Below the pieces are notes generated by a model, which worked only from the letters and a program-made list of their open reading frames with translations, was not told the DNA's origin and made no database searches. A stretch of 64,000 nucleotides of DNA from Undibacterium hunanense. GTDB lineage: Bacteria > Pseudomonadota > Gammaproteobacteria > Burkholderiales > Burkholderiaceae_D. Made by a program: the position numbers and the translations under genes. The stretch is from NCBI RefSeq assembly GCF_014284335.1, contig NZ_JACOGF010000017.1:62001-126000 (forward strand), read 5' to 3'. This document shows, one piece after another, positions 63,913-64,000 of this stretch. Position 1 is the stretch's first letter. Every line of letters begins with the position of its first letter.

Positions 63913-64000
63913 TGCATATCATGGAAAGCCCGCACTGGCCACACACCCTGTTTGGCCGCCTGTGCCTGATTTTGCTCAGTGCTCTGCTAATGGCGTATGC
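63912..64000 (+). CDS. Sensor histidine kinase, 5' end only
   Basis: The first 29 codons are visible: a short polar start then a hydrophobic helix (TLFGRLCLILLSALLMAY), typical of the first membrane segment of an EnvZ-type kinase. The overlap with the response regulator (TGATG) makes it the partner kinase. The rest is outside the window. Confidence 0.75.
   Translation, partial: MHIMESPHWPHTLFGRLCLILLSALLMAY

Overview
The window looks like a chromosomal segment of a betaproteobacterium of the order Burkholderiales, most likely family Oxalobacteraceae (Undibacterium/Herbaspirillum-like). The evidence is the housekeeping order TPR lipoprotein-lolB-ispE-tRNA-Gln-prs-rplY, the ptsN-hprK-rapZ and ubiE...ubiJ-ubiB clusters, a moderate G+C content and the style of the intergenic repeats. 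The genus is an inference from memory of gene order, not from a search. There is no rRNA, CRISPR array, prophage or transposase.

Layout. 1-4464: a PadR/HAAS operon (minus) faces a LytS kinase-LytTR regulator-DUF4407 operon (plus), with a 39-bp palindrome over both promoters. 4465-5038: a small secreted protein behind a sigma-54-type promoter. 5106-7576: pcp with DUF979 and DUF969 membrane proteins. 7683-10829: pssA, a patatin and a TPMT-type methyltransferase. 10843-14993: the ubiquinone genes ubiE, ubiJ and ubiB, with a Tim44-like gene between ubiE and ubiJ. 15058-18114: a two-domain glycosyltransferase. 18782-21555: LysR, an MDR reductase and an unknown periplasmic protein. 21556-22605: a gene-free block of structured repeats. 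22606-27424: DUF971, HIT and a 1324-residue FAD/Fe-S dehydrogenase. 27872-29876: an exported HAD phosphatase and a YqaA membrane protein. 29990-33140: ilvA, queF, pagP. 33328-38455: a GGDEF/EAL protein, then ptsN-hprK-rapZ. 38482-41983: an exported peptidase-type hydrolase with a NatAB-like exporter. 42062-46096: mutY, a dynamin-like GTPase, mutM. 46210-51660: TPR lipoprotein, lolB, ispE, tRNA-Gln, prs, rplY. 51791-58866: ggt, 5-formyl-THF cyclo-ligase, a soluble lytic transglycosylase, GST, cca, GNAT. 59526-62293: an Lrp regulator divergent from hpd and phhA (phenylalanine to homogentisate). 62348-64000: DUF2147 and the start of an OmpR-type two-component system.

The most unusual content is non-coding. 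Three copies of a long structured element lie between convergent genes, and their stems differ in sequence but keep pairing, which is covariation. Other repeat families are a ~140-170-bp element (13158-13295, 18327-18500), hairpins flanking the HAD phosphatase gene, and many degenerate 7-18-bp tandem duplications at gene edges. I did not find a clear new defence or biosynthetic system. The best candidates for something undescribed are the covarying element, the PadR-LytSR-DUF4407 locus and the sigma-54-controlled small secreted protein.

Starts were moved to internal ATG/TTG codons where a ribosome binding site or family alignment supported it. All family assignments come from reading the translations, not from database searches.
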